Assembly: GCA_900543525.1 (NCBI GenBank)
Contig: UQRS01000006.1
Coordinates: 1-41,301, forward strand
DNA: 41,301 nucleotides
Direction of reading: 5' to 3'
Source of the DNA: an uncultured Oscillospiraceae bacterium
Lineage (GTDB): Bacteria > Bacillota > Clostridia > Oscillospirales > Acutalibacteraceae
The notes under the pieces are model-generated. The model worked only from the letters and a program-made list of their open reading frames with translations, searched no databases and had not been told where the DNA came from. The translations under genes were made by a program, and so were the position numbers. Positions 25,653 to 33,967 of this stretch are shown in pieces. The first letter of the stretch is position 1. Each line of letters starts with the position of its first letter.

Positions 25653-26093
25653 TTGCCCAGACCCAACCTGTTGCTGATTCAGCCGTCGGTTCTCCCGCCC
25701 GTGTTTGAAAAGGTGGTGGAGGCCAAGCAGCTTCTCGCCTCCGGCGCGGCCAAAACCGCGAGCGAGGCGGCGCGCATGTCCGGCATATCCCGCAGCGCTT
25801 TCTACAAATACCGCGACTGCGTTTTTGCCTACAATCCGGCGGAGGATGGGCGCATTATCACAATTCACACCGTTTTGCGGGACTCGCCCGGCGTGCTGTC
25901 CACGCTGATCGGGCGGCTGGCGGAAAACGGGGCCAACATTCTGACCGTCAACCAGAACATTCCGATTGACGGCGCGGCTTCGGTCAGCCTTTCCATCCGC
26001 ACCAACCTCCTCCGCTCGAATCTGGAGGAGCTGATTGACGCGCTGCGCACCATCGACGGCGTCGTCAGCCTGGAGCAGATTCTGGGGGAATAA
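25653..26093 (+). CDS. pheB: ACT domain protein, UPF0735/PheB family
   Basis: A 146-residue protein: an N-terminal helical part with LPPVFEKVVEAKQLLASG and a small HTH-like ISRSAFYKYRD, then an ACT domain (about 65-146: ITIHTVLRDSPGVLSTLIGRLAENGANILTV). PheB-type proteins are small amino acid-sensing ACT proteins; despite the name, a chorismate mutase activity is not expected. I prefer TTG 25653 as start because AGGTGGTGG lies just before it; GTG at 25641 is possible. It stands first in front of hom-thrB-lysC, so it may sense threonine, homoserine or another amino acid for this cluster; this is inference from position. Confidence 0.88.
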   Translation: MPRPNLLLIQPSVLPPVFEKVVEAKQLLASGAAKTASEAARMSGISRSAFYKYRDCVFAYNPAEDGRIITIHTVLRDSPGVLSTLIGRLAENGANILTVNQNIPIDGAASVSLSIRTNLLRSNLEELIDALRTIDGVVSLEQILGE

Positions 26094-26114
26094 GCGCCGC
26101 GGATTTATCCAAAG

Positions 26115-26133
26115 GCCTCCGGCTTTCGGAGGC
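26115..26133 (+). other. Hairpin between pheB and hom
   Basis: GCCTCCG/CGGAGGC forms a 7-bp stem with a 5-nt loop about 70 bp before hom. No T run follows, so it is likely a message processing or weak pausing structure; no T-box or known riboswitch is seen. Confidence 0.4.
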
Positions 26134-26201
26134 GGCTGCGGTTTACATTCTTACTTGTACTGCAAAGCAGCAAAGTTTGTTCAAATGAAAGGAAGAGGAT
26201 T

Positions 26202-27443
26202 TTGAAAAAAATAGATATTGCCGTCATGGGGCACGGCGTAGTCGGCTCCGGCGTGGTGGAGGTGCTCCTCAAAAACCACGACATGATCGAGCAAAAATGC
26301 AAGCACGATATATTTATCAAATATATTCTCGACCTGCGGGAGTTTCCCGAGCTGCCCTACTCGGACAAATTCATCCGGGACTTTGACGTAATCGAGAAGG
26401 ATCCCGACGTCCGCGTCGTGGTGGAGGTTATGGGCGGCGTGCACCCGGCTTATGAGTTTGTCAGCCGTCTGCTGAAGGCGGGCAAGAGCGTCTGCACCTC
26501 CAACAAGGAGCTGGTGGCCGAAAAGGGCTGCGAGCTGCTGCAGATTGCAGAGGCGCACAATGTCAACTTCCTGTTTGAGGCAAGCGTCGGCGGCGGCATT
26601 CCGGTTCTCCGCCCGATGAGTCAGTGCCTCTGCGCCAATCATATCGAGGAGGTTGTGGGCATCCTAAACGGAACCACAAACTTCATTTTAACCAAAATGA
26701 TCCGGGAGGGGATGTCCTTCTCCGCCGCGCTGGCCATGGCACAGAAGCTGGGCTACGCCGAGCGAGACCCCTCGGCGGATGTGGACGGCCACGACGCCTG
26801 CCGCAAGATCTGCATTCTGGCCTCTCTGGCGTTCGGCCATCACGTTTATCCCGAGCAGGTGTATACCGAAGGCATCTCTCAGATCACGCTGGAGGATGTC
26901 GCCTACGCCGCCGATTACAACTCGGTCATCAAGCTGATCGGCCGCACCCGCGCGATCGGCGGAGGGCGGATTGTGGCGACCGTCTACCCTGCCCTTGTCA
27001 GCCGGGAGAGCCAGCTGGCCACGGTTGACGATGTGTTCAACGCCATCCTCGTCCGCGGAGATGAGGTGGGCGACGTCATGTTCTACGGCAGAGGGGCCGG
27101 CAAGCTGCCGACCGCCAGCGCCGTTGTGGCCGACGTTGTCGACTGCGTCAAGCATTTGCAGGCGCGCAAGTACCTCTCCTGGGCGGAGGGGCAAAGCGGC
27201 TACGTCGCCGATCACCGTGAGGATACCGTCAGCCTTTATGTATACGGCGAGGCCGACTCGAGGGCGGCCGCCCTGTCCGAGCTTGCCACTGTTTTCCCCG
27301 ACGCCCGCGTCCTCACCCGCGCGGGAGAAGGGGCGCACGAGCTGGCCTTTATCACCCCCGCCGGACGGGAGAAGGAGCTGACGGCCGCTTTGGGCGACCT
27401 GATGAACCTGAAGGTGAAAAAGACCCTTCGGACGCTGAAATAA
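26202..27443 (+). CDS. hom: Homoserine dehydrogenase
   Basis: A 413-residue enzyme that reduces aspartate semialdehyde to homoserine. The N-terminal dinucleotide fold has MGHGVVGSGVVEVL; then TSNKELVAEKG, EASVGGGIPVLRPM and GILNGTTNFILTKM with the catalytic Lys region, and a C-terminal ACT domain (about 335-413) for threonine feedback. The start is a TTG at 26202 with AGGAAGAGG upstream; the first residues KKIDIAVMGHG are where Hom proteins begin. It is followed by thrB and lysC on the same strand. Confidence 0.96.
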   Translation: MKKIDIAVMGHGVVGSGVVEVLLKNHDMIEQKCKHDIFIKYILDLREFPELPYSDKFIRDFDVIEKDPDVRVVVEVMGGVHPAYEFVSRLLKAGKSVCTSNKELVAEKGCELLQIAEAHNVNFLFEASVGGGIPVLRPMSQCLCANHIEEVVGILNGTTNFILTKMIREGMSFSAALAMAQKLGYAERDPSADVDGHDACRKICILASLAFGHHVYPEQVYTEGISQITLEDVAYAADYNSVIKLIGRTRAIGGGRIVATVYPALVSRESQLATVDDVFNAILVRGDEVGDVMFYGRGAGKLPTASAVVADVVDCVKHLQARKYLSWAEGQSGYVADHREDTVSLYVYGEADSRAAALSELATVFPDARVLTRAGEGAHELAFITPAGREKELTAALGDLMNLKVKKTLRTLK

Positions 27444-27666
27444 TACGCCGATTTTTCAGCTCTCCAGCATTCCGGCTCTCCGGCAGACCAAAGCGGCTGC
27501 GAGGCGGCCGCAGCAAAAAAGAGGGGGATTTCTTCCCCTTACGCGAAAGAAACTTTTTGCGAGGCAAAACCGGAATCCGCCGCCGGAATCTGCCACTTTC
27601 GAAAAATACCCAAACCGGCATTGGGCTTCATTCCCCAACGCCCGCTTCTTAAGGATGTGAACGCAT

Positions 27667-28608
27667 TTGCTGAAAATACAGGTACCCGCCACCAGCGCCA
27701 ACCTCGGTTCGGGCTTCGACTCTCTGGGGCTGGCACTGACCATGTACAACACCGTGTATATGGAAGAAAGCGACCGGTGCGACATCGCCTCTCTGGACGA
27801 GATTTCGGTTCCCACCGACCAAAGCAACCTGATCTATGACAGCGCCCGGCGGCTGTACGACATCTGCGGAAAGCCGTTCCACGGACTTCTGCTGCGGCAG
27901 AGCAACGTGATCCCGATGTCCCGCGGTCTCGGAAGCTCGTCGGCCTGCCTGGTCTCCGGCCTGCTGGGCGCCAACCGGCTGCTCGGCGACCCGCTTGAAA
28001 AATCCGAGCTGCTGAACCTCGCCGCCGCGTTGGAGGGGCACCCCGACAATGTCGCGCCCGCCATCCTCGGCGGGCTGGTCACCAGCGCGATGGAGGCCGG
28101 CCGGGTCTACTCGGTCAGCGTGCCGGTCAGCGACAACTTCCGCTTTGTCGCACTGATTCCGCAGCGCCCCCTCCCTACCGCGCACGCCCGGTCGGTGCTG
28201 CCCGACAGCGTATCGCGAACCGACGCGGTTTATAACCTCTCGCGGGCGGCGCTGATGACGGCGGCACTGTTCTCCGGCAATTTTGAAAATTTGAAGATTG
28301 CGACCGGTGACCGGCTGCACCAGCCCTATCGCCTCGGCCTGATTCAGGGGGGCGAGGCCGCCTTCCGCATCGCGCGGGAGCTTGGTGCCTACGGCGTGTA
28401 TATCAGCGGGGCCGGATCGACCATCATGGCCATTATTGATAAAGACAACCACACCTTCACGGCCGACGCGCTCACCCGGCTCAAGCTGGCCGGCATCTTC
28501 GATTGGGAGGATGCCCTCCTCTCGGTAGACGAGGTCGGCGCGGTGGTGGAGACGGTCTCCGAAATTCCGCAGGCCGCGGCGGCCGCGCCGGCAGAAAACC
28601 GCATTTGA
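27667..28608 (+). CDS. thrB: Homoserine kinase
   Basis: A 313-residue GHMP kinase that phosphorylates homoserine. KIQVPATSANLGSGFDSLG at the N-terminus, the ATP loop PMSRGLGSSSACLVSGL (about 80-96) and the C-terminal GAYGVYISGAGSTIMAII are standard. Start TTG 27667 with AAGGA upstream; the ATG codons further in do not fit the family N-terminus. The 223-bp gap to hom is long for an operon; it holds short C/G-rich hairpins and an A-rich patch but no gene I can support. Confidence 0.95.
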   Translation: MLKIQVPATSANLGSGFDSLGLALTMYNTVYMEESDRCDIASLDEISVPTDQSNLIYDSARRLYDICGKPFHGLLLRQSNVIPMSRGLGSSSACLVSGLLGANRLLGDPLEKSELLNLAAALEGHPDNVAPAILGGLVTSAMEAGRVYSVSVPVSDNFRFVALIPQRPLPTAHARSVLPDSVSRTDAVYNLSRAALMTAALFSGNFENLKIATGDRLHQPYRLGLIQGGEAAFRIARELGAYGVYISGAGSTIMAIIDKDNHTFTADALTRLKLAGIFDWEDALLSVDEVGAVVETVSEIPQAAAAAPAENRI

Positions 28609-28654
28609 CTGCATATTTGATTGGAAGTATTGGGAAAGGAAGGATCTTTTTTCT

Positions 28655-29866
28655 ATGAGTTTGATTGTAAAGAAGTTCGGCGGCACGTCGGTAAAGGACG
28701 CCGACCGCATCCGCAATGTCGCCGGAATCATCACCGACGACTACAAAAAGGGCAACGATGTGATCGTCGTTGTCTCGGCCCAGGGGGACACCACCGACGA
28801 CCTGATCGCCAAGGCGGCCGAGATCAATCCCGACGGCCCCTCCAAGCGGGAGATGGATATGCTTCTCGCCGCCGGGGAGGAGATTTCGATTGCTTTGCTG
28901 GCCATGGCGATTGAGAAGATGGGCTTCCCTGTTATCTCCCTTCTCGGGTGGCAGGCCGGCTTCAACACCGACTCCAACCACTCGGCCGCACGGATCAAGC
29001 ACCTCAACACCGACCGGCTGGAGGCTGAGCTGGCACGAAAGAACATCATCATTGTCGCCGGATTTCAGGGCATCAACAAATACGATGACCTCACCACCCT
29101 CGGCCGGGGCGGCTCGGACACCAGCGCGGTAGCCATTGCCGCCGCGGTCAAGGCTGACGTCTGCCAGATCTACACCGATGTGGACGGCGTGTACACTGCC
29201 GACCCGCGCAAGGTAAGCGGCACTTTGAAGATGGACGAAATCACCTATGATGAAATGCTGGAGCTGGCCACACTCGGCGCGCAGGTGCTGAACAATCGCT
29301 CGGTGGAAATGGCCAAGAAGTATAATGTAGAGCTGGAAGTGCTCTCCAGCCTGGAACGCAAGCCGGGCACGATTGTGAAGGAGGTCGTCAAGATGGAAAA
29401 AATGTTAATCAGAGGAGTTGCCAAGGACAGCAATGTAGCGCGTATTTCGGTGATCGGTGTGCCCGACAGCCCCGGCATCGCGTTTAAGCTTTTCTCCAAA
29501 CTCGGACAGAAGCGGATCAACGTCGACATCATCCTGCAGTCGGTCGGCCGCGGCGGCACCAAGGACATCACCTTTACCGTGCCGAAGGATCAGGGGAAAG
29601 AGGCCCTGACCGTGACCGAGGAGTTCCTGACCGCGAGCGGCGGAGAAAGCTGCTTCTACGACGACTCGGTTTGCAAGGTTTCGGTCGTCGGTGCCGGAAT
29701 GGAAACCCACCCGGGCGTGGCCTCCAAAATGTTTGAGGCGCTGTACAACGCCGGAATCAACATCCAGATGATCTCGACCAGCGAGATCAAAATTTCGGTT
29801 CTGATTGACACTGGCGATGCCGACCGCGCGGTTCAGGCGGTGCATGACGCTTTCTTCAAAAAATAA
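28655..29866 (+). CDS. lysC: Aspartate kinase
   Basis: A 403-residue monofunctional aspartokinase, first step of the aspartate family pathway. KFGGTSVKD (6-14), the RGGSDTSAVA nucleotide site and DVDGVYTADPR are all present, and two ACT domains fill the C-terminal ~150 residues. Length matches Gram-positive class aspartokinases. Start ATG 28655 has GGAAGGA about 10 bp upstream. It is last in the cluster and is followed by a strong terminator. Threonine synthase (thrC) is not in the window. Confidence 0.96.
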   Translation: MSLIVKKFGGTSVKDADRIRNVAGIITDDYKKGNDVIVVVSAQGDTTDDLIAKAAEINPDGPSKREMDMLLAAGEEISIALLAMAIEKMGFPVISLLGWQAGFNTDSNHSAARIKHLNTDRLEAELARKNIIIVAGFQGINKYDDLTTLGRGGSDTSAVAIAAAVKADVCQIYTDVDGVYTADPRKVSGTLKMDEITYDEMLELATLGAQVLNNRSVEMAKKYNVELEVLSSLERKPGTIVKEVVKMEKMLIRGVAKDSNVARISVIGVPDSPGIAFKLFSKLGQKRINVDIILQSVGRGGTKDITFTVPKDQGKEALTVTEEFLTASGGESCFYDDSVCKVSVVGAGMETHPGVASKMFEALYNAGINIQMISTSEIKISVLIDTGDADRAVQAVHDAFFKK

Positions 29867-29901
29867 GCAGCCATTTTCCCATAAAACGAACAGAGTATTT
29901 T

Positions 29902-29945
29902 AAAAAAGAGAAGGCGTTTCTTTTCCGAAACGTCTTCTCTTTTTA
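29902..29945 (+). terminator. Terminator after lysC
   Basis: A 16-bp stem with one wobble pair (29905-29920 with 29927-29942, 6-nt loop), then T's. It closes the hom-thrB-lysC transcript. Confidence 0.9.
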
Positions 29946-30043
29946 AACCTGTACTGTACAAAACCGAAGGGCATCATTTTTACAAGGCGGTTTGAGACGG
30001 CCTGCCTTGCGCTCCGTTCATCAACCGGAAAAAGGGGATTTTT

Positions 30044-30771
30044 ATGAAAATTATGCGCGCCGAAAGCGGCCGGGACATGTCCCGCAAGGCCGCTAACCTG
30101 ATCTCCGCACAGATAATCATAAAACCGAATTGTGTACTCGGCCTCGCTACGGGTGGCACTCCCGTCGGCACTTACGCCCAACTGGTCGAGTGGTATAATA
30201 AAGCGACCTTGACTTTTCAGAGGTCACCACGGTCAATCTTGACGAGTACTGCGGCCTGCCCAAAGAACATCCGCAAAGCTACTACAGCTTTATGCACCGC
30301 AACCTGTTTGACAGGGTGAACATCAATCCTGCCCGAACCCATCTCCCCGACGGCACAAATCCCGATACCGAGAAGGCCTGCGCCGAATATAACGCCGTGA
30401 TTCACAATATAGGCGGCATTGATCTGCAGCTGCTGGGCATCGGCTCCAATGGACACATCGGCTTCAACGAGCCGGGAGACGCTTTTGAGCTTGAGACCCA
30501 CTGCGTCAACCTGAAGCCCGAAACGATAGAAGCCAACAAACGATTCTTTGACGGTGATCTATCCCTTGTTCCAAAGCAGGCGCTTACGATAGGTATTAAG
30601 ACCATTATGCAGGCTCGAAAGATCCTGATCCTCGCCAGCGGCAAAAATAAGGCCGAGGCGGTTAAAGCCATTCTGACCGGCTCTGTCACGCCGCTGTGTC
30701 CCGGCTCTATTTTGCAGATGCATCCCGATTGTACCCTCATCGTGGATGAGGACGCCGCGGGTTTGATATAA
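30044..30771 (+). pseudogene. nagB: Glucosamine-6-phosphate deaminase, one-base frameshift
   Basis: NagB turns glucosamine-6-phosphate into fructose-6-phosphate and ammonia. The first part (30044 to about 30202) reads through GLATGGTPVGTYAQLVEWYNK; the second, in another frame, begins at EVTTVNLDEYCGL and includes LLGIGSNGHIGFNEPG and a normal C-terminus. The change falls within 30202-30205, in AAAGCGACC, where one extra G would restore KGDLDFSEVTT. With this G the gene would have 242 residues, a normal NagB length, with the conserved Asp and His. Either a true recent mutation or a sequencing error in a draft assembly; both halves look well preserved, which favours error or recent loss. No nagA is adjacent. 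Confidence 0.9.
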
Positions 30772-30817
30772 AACAAATCGGATGAACGCTTCGTCCGGTA
30801 TATAAGGAGGTGCGCCC

Positions 30818-31594
30818 ATGCGTACAGAGCTCGATGGCGGAAGACCCTTCGATTGGGGCAAAGCCGCGGCGGACTATGCAAAATACCGGGACATCTATCC
30901 GCAGATGTTTTACGATAAAATCCTTGACCGGGGACTTTGCCGGGACGGTCAGAGCGTCCTCGACCTCGGCACGGGCAGCGGCGTTCTGCCGCGGAATCTC
31001 TATCGCTATGGCGCAAGGTGGATCGGCATCGACCCCTCCGAGGCGCAGATCGCCTGGGCCAGGCGGCTGTCATCCGGCACGGACATCCGCTACCTTGTAT
31101 CGGCGGCGGAGGATGTCAATTTTCCGAAGGCCTCCTTCGATGTCGTCACCGCCTGCCAGTGCTTCTGGTACTTCGATCACGAGCGGCTGCTCCCCCGCCT
31201 TCTGCATATGCTGAGGCCGCTGGGAAGCCTCCTCATCCTGTACATGGCCTGGCTGCCGTTTGAGGATCCGATCGCGGCGCAGAGCGAACGCCTTATCTTA
31301 AAATACAGCCCGCAGTGGAGCGGCGCGGGTGAAAGTCTGCGCCCCATCCCGATTCCCGACTGCTACGACCGGGATTTTGCCTGCATTTATCATGAGGAGT
31401 ATCCCCTGAAGGTGCATTTCAGCCGGGAAAGCTGGCACGGCCGCGTAAAGGCCAGCCGGGGGATTTCCGCCTCCCTTTCGGAGGAGGCGCTTCGCTCCTG
31501 GGAGCGGGAGCACCGCGCGCTGCTTGCCGCCGTGCCGGAGAAATTTGACATCCTGCACTATGCCGCGGCGGCCGAGCTGAAACGCAGGAAGTAG
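30818..31594 (+). CDS. Class I SAM-dependent methyltransferase
   Basis: A 258-residue methyltransferase. Motif I is VLDLGTGSGVLP (47-58), followed by an acidic residue at the end of strand 2 (WIGIDPSEAQ), AAEDVNFPKASFDVVTACQCFWYFDH (motifs II-III region) and a C-terminal helical part. It resembles UbiE/type 11 methyltransferases acting on small molecules, but its substrate is not clear. The start ATG 30818 has a perfect AAGGAGGT site. It lies 46 bp after nagB on the same strand. Confidence 0.88.
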   Translation: MRTELDGGRPFDWGKAAADYAKYRDIYPQMFYDKILDRGLCRDGQSVLDLGTGSGVLPRNLYRYGARWIGIDPSEAQIAWARRLSSGTDIRYLVSAAEDVNFPKASFDVVTACQCFWYFDHERLLPRLLHMLRPLGSLLILYMAWLPFEDPIAAQSERLILKYSPQWSGAGESLRPIPIPDCYDRDFACIYHEEYPLKVHFSRESWHGRVKASRGISASLSEEALRSWEREHRALLAAVPEKFDILHYAAAAELKRRK

Positions 31595-31609
31595 GCTGAA
31601 GCCGCCCTC

Positions 31610-31766
31610 TCCCCCGCTCCGAACAGCGGAGGTCTGCCTCTTCGAGCGGCGAGGGTGCCGCCTGCCCCAAGCGGAAAGGTGCCGGCCTTTTAGAGCGATG
31701 GAGTACCCCTCAAGCGGCAGGAAGCCGCCTAGCGCCGTGCCTTTTCGAGCGGAGAGGCTCCCCTTC
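31610..31766 (+). repeat. Degenerate short tandem repeats around an AGCGG core
   Basis: About six irregular units of some 20-34 bp each follow the methyltransferase. Most carry AGCGG or AGCGA, then G/A-rich and C/G-rich segments ending in CCCC or CCTTTT (for example TTCGAGCGG at 31641 and 31744). Units vary too much for a clean consensus by eye. No coding frame stands out. The rest of 31595-31885 is covered by the terminator at its end. Confidence 0.5.
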
Positions 31767-31784
31767 CCTTTTTCAAAATGCCCA

Positions 31785-31838
31785 CAAAAAAGCACCCTGC
31801 CGAAGGCTTCCAGAAAGCCTTTGGCAGGGTGCAATTTT
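31785..31838. terminator. Terminator after the heptad-repeat protein gene
   Basis: An 18-bp stem with a wobble pair (31792-31809 with 31815-31832, 5-nt loop) has AAAAAA on the left and TTTTT on the right, so it works on both strands. On the minus strand it ends the MMPL operon. Confidence 0.92.
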
Positions 31839-31885
31839 TAAGTTTTTACAAGCTGTTCAATCGGTGTCTGTCAAAGAGGCAGATC

Positions 31886-33967
31886 CTACTCCCCGATCGA
31901 GTCGGTGCGATAGATGAACTTCACCGAGCCGGAGGTAGCCTCCGCCTTGCCGGCAAAGCTCTGATAGGATTTGGAGACGTCGACGGTCGCACGCAGCCGG
32001 GCCACCAGCCCGCCGAGGTCGCCGTCCATCGCGTCTACCAGCTTCTGCACGCCCTGCTGGTGGAAGGCCTTCATCCCATCGGAAAGCTGCATCGCGCCGT
32101 TTTGCAGCTGGCTTACCCCGTCGACCAGCGCGGCCGACCCGGACTTCAGTGAGCCGATACCGTCATAGAGGCTGCCCGCTCCGTCGGCCAGCTGTGCCGC
32201 GCCGCCGGCCAGCTGCCCCGCACCGGAGGAAAGCTGTCCCGCACCGGCATAGGCATCGGCCGCACCGGCGGTATAAGCCTGCACGCCGGCGTAAAACTCG
32301 GCATAGCTGTCAAGCTGCGTGAGCAGCGCTTTTATGCTGGCCGCGCCCGCCTGCGCCTTCGCTATGGCGGCCGAAATCTGCGCCTGCACGTCGTCGCTTT
32401 GCATCTGCGCGTTAATCAGCTCCTGTATTTTGGCCTCGGTCATGGAGGAAACCTGCGCCTTCATTTCGGCCGTTTCCATCTGTGCGTTGACCGCAGCCTC
32501 TACCTGTGCCTGCGTCGCCTCCGGGATCGCGCCGGCCGAAACCGCCGCGGCATATTCCTCAGCCGTCATCGGCTGTCCCACCGCTTCGAGGACACCCTCC
32601 AATACCTTGGCGCGAACCCCCTCGGTCACGGCGGCGCGAACGGTCTCCTCCTGTTTACGGACGGCGGCCGTTACCTTCTCCAGTGCGGTGTTGTAGGCCA
32701 GCGCCGAAACCTTCTCCTGATCGAGCGACTGCAGCACGCCGGACAAAACCGTCTGATAATTCTCAATCGTCAGCTTCGGCACAGTGAGGCCGGCCGCCGC
32801 CAACTGGCTGTCTGCCAGCGACAAAAGGGAGTCAAAAACCTGCTTCGCCCCGGCATTCAGATTGTCGTTGTTCGAGGTCAGGGTCTTCAGTCCTGCATGA
32901 AGCTTGGTCAGTCCGGCATCCAGCTCGGCCGAGCCGCTCTGCAGCGTGCCCGCGCCCTCCTTCAGCTGCTGCGCGCCGGCATAAAGCTGGTCAATTCCGG
33001 CAATCAGCGCGCCCGATTTATCCAGCAGCGTGGACAGCCCGGTGTACAGCGTCGAAGAGCCGTCCACCAGCTTGTTGGAGGCGTTCGTCAGCTCCTCCAA
33101 AGAGGCGGAGAGATCGTCCAGCGTCTTTACATTATCCAGATTCAGGTTGTTGAACAGGTCGTTGGTCGCAACCGTCAGGGTGGTCATTAGGGAGAAGTTC
33201 TGCACATCGGCGGTCACCTCCACATAAGACGGAAGTTCAAACTCCGCCTTATCTATCCCGAGGTTCTCCTGCATGCCGGGCAGCGCGAAGCCCATCACGG
33301 CGCAGCGGTCGCCGTCGTTGAGAATTTTGCCGTTTGTGACCTCCACATTGGTGAAGGTGTCGTTATCCAGCAGCATTCCGGTCAACATCACGAAGGGAAC
33401 GTAGATGGTCTCCTTCCGGCCGTCGACCGTGACGACCTGACTTTGATTGTTCTGATAGTCAAAGCGCATGCTCACCTTGCCGCTCTTTCCGGCCAGATCT
33501 TCGGCAGAGATCGCCTTGCCATCCAGCTTGTAGCTGATTTTCAGCTCAACCGGCAGGCGCTTGTCGATCGTCCCCTGGTAATAGATATCCTCGCCGTTCG
33601 CATCCCAGACCCGCATGTTGTCGGGGTTCATGACATACCCGGCGTCGCTCTTCACATTCTCCGCGTTCTGCAGCTCGGTCTCATCATTCAAAGAGGCCGC
33701 GCCGGCGGTATTTTTCAGCCAGTCGCTGACAATGATCTTCTTGGCCGAGCCGTCCGCTCCGGCCAGGACGTAGACGGTCTCTTCCTTGCCGACCGTACGA
33801 TCGGTATCCACCGCGGTAGAAAGCTCCTTCGTCATCTTGGTTTTTGTATCGCTGTCACTGTTTGCGCCGGCGGCATAGGCAACCGCGCCGACCGTGCCGG
33901 TAATCAGGATCGCCGCCATGGCGAGGGAAATCACCTTCGCCGCGGATTTCTTCACTTGAATCTTCAT
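31886..33967 (-). CDS. Exported heptad-repeat protein (YhgE/Pip-related), MMPL partner
   Basis: A 693-residue protein with an N-terminal signal or anchor (about 10-33, VISLAMAAILITGTVGAVAYA), a beta-rich first half, and a second half rich in LxxGxxxLxxG heptads: GSSTLYTGLSTLLDKSGALIAGIDQLYAGAQQL near 300-340 (split), and again near 585-660 (QLSSGAGQLAGGAAQLADGAGSL region). An Ala/Gln-rich helical stretch (about 440-560) lies between. Such coiled repeats occur in YhgE, Pip and proteins next to MMPL exporters in Firmicutes. No C-terminal membrane helix is evident. It overlaps the MMPL gene by 4 bp, so the two are coupled; likely a periplasm-side adaptor that spans the cell wall, but this is inference. 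Confidence 0.85.
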   Translation of the reverse strand: MKIQVKKSAAKVISLAMAAILITGTVGAVAYAAGANSDSDTKTKMTKELSTAVDTDRTVGKEETVYVLAGADGSAKKIIVSDWLKNTAGAASLNDETELQNAENVKSDAGYVMNPDNMRVWDANGEDIYYQGTIDKRLPVELKISYKLDGKAISAEDLAGKSGKVSMRFDYQNNQSQVVTVDGRKETIYVPFVMLTGMLLDNDTFTNVEVTNGKILNDGDRCAVMGFALPGMQENLGIDKAEFELPSYVEVTADVQNFSLMTTLTVATNDLFNNLNLDNVKTLDDLSASLEELTNASNKLVDGSSTLYTGLSTLLDKSGALIAGIDQLYAGAQQLKEGAGTLQSGSAELDAGLTKLHAGLKTLTSNNDNLNAGAKQVFDSLLSLADSQLAAAGLTVPKLTIENYQTVLSGVLQSLDQEKVSALAYNTALEKVTAAVRKQEETVRAAVTEGVRAKVLEGVLEAVGQPMTAEEYAAAVSAGAIPEATQAQVEAAVNAQMETAEMKAQVSSMTEAKIQELINAQMQSDDVQAQISAAIAKAQAGAASIKALLTQLDSYAEFYAGVQAYTAGAADAYAGAGQLSSGAGQLAGGAAQLADGAGSLYDGIGSLKSGSAALVDGVSQLQNGAMQLSDGMKAFHQQGVQKLVDAMDGDLGGLVARLRATVDVSKSYQSFAGKAEATSGSVKFIYRTDSIGE

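Noticed and set aside
26094..26201. T-box or threonine attenuator before hom
   Set aside because: No T-box sequence, no run of Thr/Ile codons in a leader frame, and the hairpin has no T run.
27444..27666. Small gene in the hom-thrB gap (minus-strand frames)
   Set aside because: The frames are basic/Ser-Arg-rich, overlap hom, and have no convincing RBS.
31610..31766. CRISPR array
   Set aside because: Units are irregular in length and sequence, with no constant repeat and spacer pattern, and no cas gene is present.
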